A stretch of 64,000 bases of DNA. Origin: an uncultured Ruminococcus sp. (GTDB lineage: Bacteria; Bacillota; Clostridia; Oscillospirales; Acutalibacteraceae). A model generated the notes under the pieces. That model worked only from the letters and a program-made list of their open reading frames with translations, did no database searches and was not told the origin of the DNA. The stretch spans positions 1-64,000 of the forward strand of contig CACYFH010000002.1 in NCBI GenBank assembly GCA_902773635.1, read 5' to 3'. The position numbers were made by a program, and so were the translations under genes. This document shows, piece after piece, positions 62,501 to 64,000 of the stretch (position 1 is its first letter; each line of letters starts with the position of its first letter).

Positions 62501-63904
62501 AGCGCTTCCCACCGCTATACGGAGGAGCTCTTCGGCAGAGAGAACGTCTTTAAGGCGGGCACGATCTCTACCGTCGCGGATAAGACCGCCTACGGCTATG
62601 TCAAGAAATTCTGCGAGGAGCATAACCGCACCTTCCGCAAGGCGGAGATGAACCGCCTCGCCGCAGGCTGTACCGGCGTCAAGAGGACGACCGGTCAGCA
62701 CCCGGGCGGCATGGTCGTCGTACCGCGCGGCATGGAGGTCTATGACTTCTGTCCCGTCCAGCATCCCGCGGATAAGAACGACTCCGACAACATCACCACC
62801 CACTTCGACTTCCATTCCATCCATGACACCATCACCAAGCTCGACGAGCTCGGACACGATGTTCCCACCATCTATCACTATCTGGAGGAGAACACCGGCA
62901 TCCCTGTCATGAATGTTTCCATGAGCGACCCCGAGGTCATGTCGCTCTTTACCTCTCCCGAAGCCTTAGGCGTCACCAAGGAGGATATCGACTCCGAGAC
63001 CGGCACCTTCGCGCTCCCGGAGCTGGGCACGAACTTCGTCCGCCAGATGCTGGTGGAATCCAAGCCCAAGACCTTCACCGACCTGTTGCAGATCTCCGGT
63101 CTGTCCCACGGTACGGACGTCTGGATCGGCAACGCCGCCGATCTGATCAAGAACGGCACCTGCACGATCTCCGAGGTCATCGGTACGCGTGACTCCATCA
63201 TGACCTACCTCATGCACAAGGGCCTCGACCCGTCCATGGCGTTCAAGATCATGGAGATCGTCCGTAAGGGCAAGGCGACCAAGCTGCTGACCGAGGAACA
63301 CCTCAAAGCCATGCGCGAGCACGACGTGCCCGAGTGGTACATCGACTCCTGCATGAAGATCAAGTACATGTTCCCGAAGGCGCACGCCGCCGCGTACATG
63401 ATCTCTGCGCTGAGACTGGGCTGGTACAAGGTGCACGAGCCGCTCGCCTTCTACTCCGCGTACTTCACCGTCCGCAACGATAACTTTGACGGCGCGACCC
63501 TCTTAAAGGGCAGAGACGCCGTCCGCAATAAGATACGAGCCATTGAGGATAAGGGCTTTGATGCGTCCGCCAAGGAAAGGGCGGAGGTGCCGATGCTCCA
63601 GATCATGAACGAGATGCTCGCGCGCGGGATCGAGGTTCTGCCGGTGGATATCTACAAGTCCGAGGCGAAGAAATTCGTCATCGAGGACGGGAAGATCCGC
63701 CTGCCGTTCTGCTCCTTGGCGGGAGTAGGCGAGAACGCCGCCGAGGCGCTTGCCGCCGCCGCGAAGAAGGGCGAGTACCTGTGCATCGACGACGTGATCA
63801 CCCGCGCCAAGGTCACCAAGGCGGTCGTAGAGACCCTCAAGGAGTGCGGCGCGTTCGGCGATCTCCCCGAGAGCGCGCAGATGAGCCTGTTCGGAGCCTT
63901 CTGA
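59549..63904 (+). CDS. polC: DNA polymerase III alpha subunit, PolC type
   Basis: 1451 residues, full length. N-terminal OB-like part (about 235-330), PHP domain start VELHLHTIMSQMDAVTEA with an inserted DnaQ-like proofreading exonuclease (FVCFDLETTGL, then AHNAPFDTGFI and HHRAVDDAEM), the PHP remainder, the palm (VGSRGSVGSSFVATM; FKGDKVPDIDLNFSGE), a zinc motif CPKC...CPEC, and a helix-hairpin-helix end. The last residues, QMSLFGAF, are a clamp-binding motif. PolC is the leading replicative polymerase of low-GC Gram-positives, strong evidence for Firmicutes. ATG follows AAAGGTATATGA. Confidence 0.98.
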   Translation: MVNLGEIFAQYQVELDVSLADSDVQNIRINKEKRILSIDLQCDTLISRAAIFSAQKAIAKTNIGVDKVVIRPHFSPELFDTGYFQEIIAALKAETPSLNGTLNDAVLERRGDDSLAVVLAHGGKALLQAKEFDLLLSDIIFREFGLRFEIAYSGVTELNSGDKQFTESIENAQKKIERQKLEELTELFEGEERTPSKSESKASPSEIEVRKGEYLYPQIIPSTVAPLYGKVTKGKLMPIEKIAYDTGKATVWGDVFSIETKTTRSGDKYIINMDITDYTGSVTVKIFDSIANCKALEGIKKGATIIVTGDVEFDKFAGDNVLNARSVSTVKKVKVVDKAEKKRVELHLHTIMSQMDAVTEAGALVRRAAEFGHSAIAITDHGVAQAFPDAMNAAESLERDGKEIKVIYGTEAYFIDDLCTPVDGDKNESLDGTFVCFDLETTGLYATNDKITEIGAVKIKDGVIVDTFSTFADPERPIPAKIVQLTGITDNMVKGAPSQAEAVQSFLDFCDGAVLVAHNAPFDTGFIRKACQDMGIAYDYTSVDTVAIARNILPDINNVKLDTLAKHFRLGKFNHHRAVDDAEMLTNIFLNLIRLLKKEHDVHDLNDMREKIVGGDFKKLPTYHQIILVKNKTGLKNLYKLISYSHLNYFHRRPRIPKSELIKHREGLILGSACEAGELYRAILHNASREEIERIASFYDYLEIQPTGNNMFLLRDGAFRDVEHLQSMNREILALGDKLGKPTVATCDVHFMDPHDADYRMILLAAQGFEDAEDQAPLYFRTTAEMLEEFSYLGDRAEEVVVDNTNLIAEMCDYVRPIPPGNFPPFIEGAEEQLTSITWQRAKDKYGDPLPEIVRARLDKELGSITKYGYSVLYMTAQKLVADSEAHGYLVGSRGSVGSSFVATMSGISEVNPLCPHYLCPKCKHSEFFEHGEYGSGFDMPPKDCPECGTPMERDGHEIPFETFLGFKGDKVPDIDLNFSGEQQSASHRYTEELFGRENVFKAGTISTVADKTAYGYVKKFCEEHNRTFRKAEMNRLAAGCTGVKRTTGQHPGGMVVVPRGMEVYDFCPVQHPADKNDSDNITTHFDFHSIHDTITKLDELGHDVPTIYHYLEENTGIPVMNVSMSDPEVMSLFTSPEALGVTKEDIDSETGTFALPELGTNFVRQMLVESKPKTFTDLLQISGLSHGTDVWIGNAADLIKNGTCTISEVIGTRDSIMTYLMHKGLDPSMAFKIMEIVRKGKATKLLTEEHLKAMREHDVPEWYIDSCMKIKYMFPKAHAAAYMISALRLGWYKVHEPLAFYSAYFTVRNDNFDGATLLKGRDAVRNKIRAIEDKGFDASAKERAEVPMLQIMNEMLARGIEVLPVDIYKSEAKKFVIEDGKIRLPFCSLAGVGENAAEALAAAAKKGEYLCIDDVITRAKVTKAVVETLKECGAFGDLPESAQMSLFGAF

Positions 63905-64000
63905 TGCTTTTAGCGGTTCGATTTTATAATTCTTTATTAGAAATCAACTCCCGAGATTTTTGTTCTATTTGCACAAAATTCGAAAATTTTTCAATAAAAT
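63905..64000 (+). other. Non-coding tail after polC
   Basis: AT-rich, no gene. A weak hairpin, AAATC/GATTT at about 63940-63960 followed by TTTGTT, could be a poor terminator. In many Firmicutes rimP follows polC; it is not seen within these 96 bases. Confidence 0.4.

Noticed and set aside
60737..62878. 713-codon open frame on the minus strand within polC
   Set aside because: It is antisense to conserved PolC domains, gives an Arg/Asp/Val-rich protein without family motifs, and has no ribosome site. It arises from GC-rich codon use.

Overview
The window looks like a chromosome segment from a GC-rich, Gram-positive Clostridia member, most likely Oscillospiraceae/Ruminococcaceae. The signs are a PolC-type replicative polymerase, the Firmicutes order pyrH-frr-uppS-cdsA-dxr-rseP-(ispG)-polC, LytS-type sensor kinases, lipoproteins with clean lipoboxes, strong AGGAGG ribosome sites and TTGACA/TATAAT-type promoters. 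Genus is inference. I found no tRNA, rRNA, CRISPR array, transposase or intact prophage; the genes are almost all housekeeping or transport.

Left third (1-31 kb): the end of an unknown + strand gene; a minus-strand Y-family polymerase plus YolD-like operon with a LexA-like box in its promoter; RlmA-type methyltransferase; a protein phosphatase; a LytS-type kinase with a BTAD-like response regulator close to a CstA-family transporter; an MscS channel. Then comes a nucleoside block: pdp-deoC-deoD-deoB-cdd, followed on the same strand by a BMP-type nucleoside lipoprotein, its ABC ATPase, two permeases, uridine kinase and thymidine kinase. Together these import nucleosides, split them, feed deoxyribose-5-phosphate to glycolysis and salvage the bases. 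After this, on the minus strand, lie a P-type cation ATPase and a sodium-coupled NSS transporter, then a YdcF/DUF218 membrane protein (+), a coiled-coil DUF2325-like protein and a secreted GH13 amylase-family lipoprotein (both -).

Middle (31-46 kb): SPFH/YdjI-like protein and a YfcE-like phosphodiesterase (-); a compact unrecognised cassette of three small proteins leading into hflX (+); an L,D-transpeptidase with fibronectin-like domains; an FHA-domain/RodA-FtsW fusion translationally coupled to a class B penicillin-binding protein; and a minus-strand secA-gltX-glnS unit.

Right third (46-64 kb): two sets of TrkH/TrkA potassium transport genes in tandem behind a promoter with a long structured leader, an SDR oxidoreductase, then the pyrH-to-polC block for UMP phosphorylation, ribosome recycling, undecaprenyl and phospholipid precursors, the MEP isoprenoid pathway, site-2 proteolysis and DNA replication.

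Intergenic spaces carry several families of non-coding palindromic repeats (CAGTCATTGC-type, CCCTCAGTCAC-type, CCTTCCCC-type, GTAGGGCGGGG-type, ATTAGGAATGAGGA-type) and two sites of heptanucleotide arrays. One array directly abuts the start of rseP, which has no in-frame ATG. No complete undescribed system is obvious. The best candidates are the three-gene small-protein cassette (32.6-33.5 kb), the structured trkH leader, the DUF2325-like protein and the heptamer arrays.
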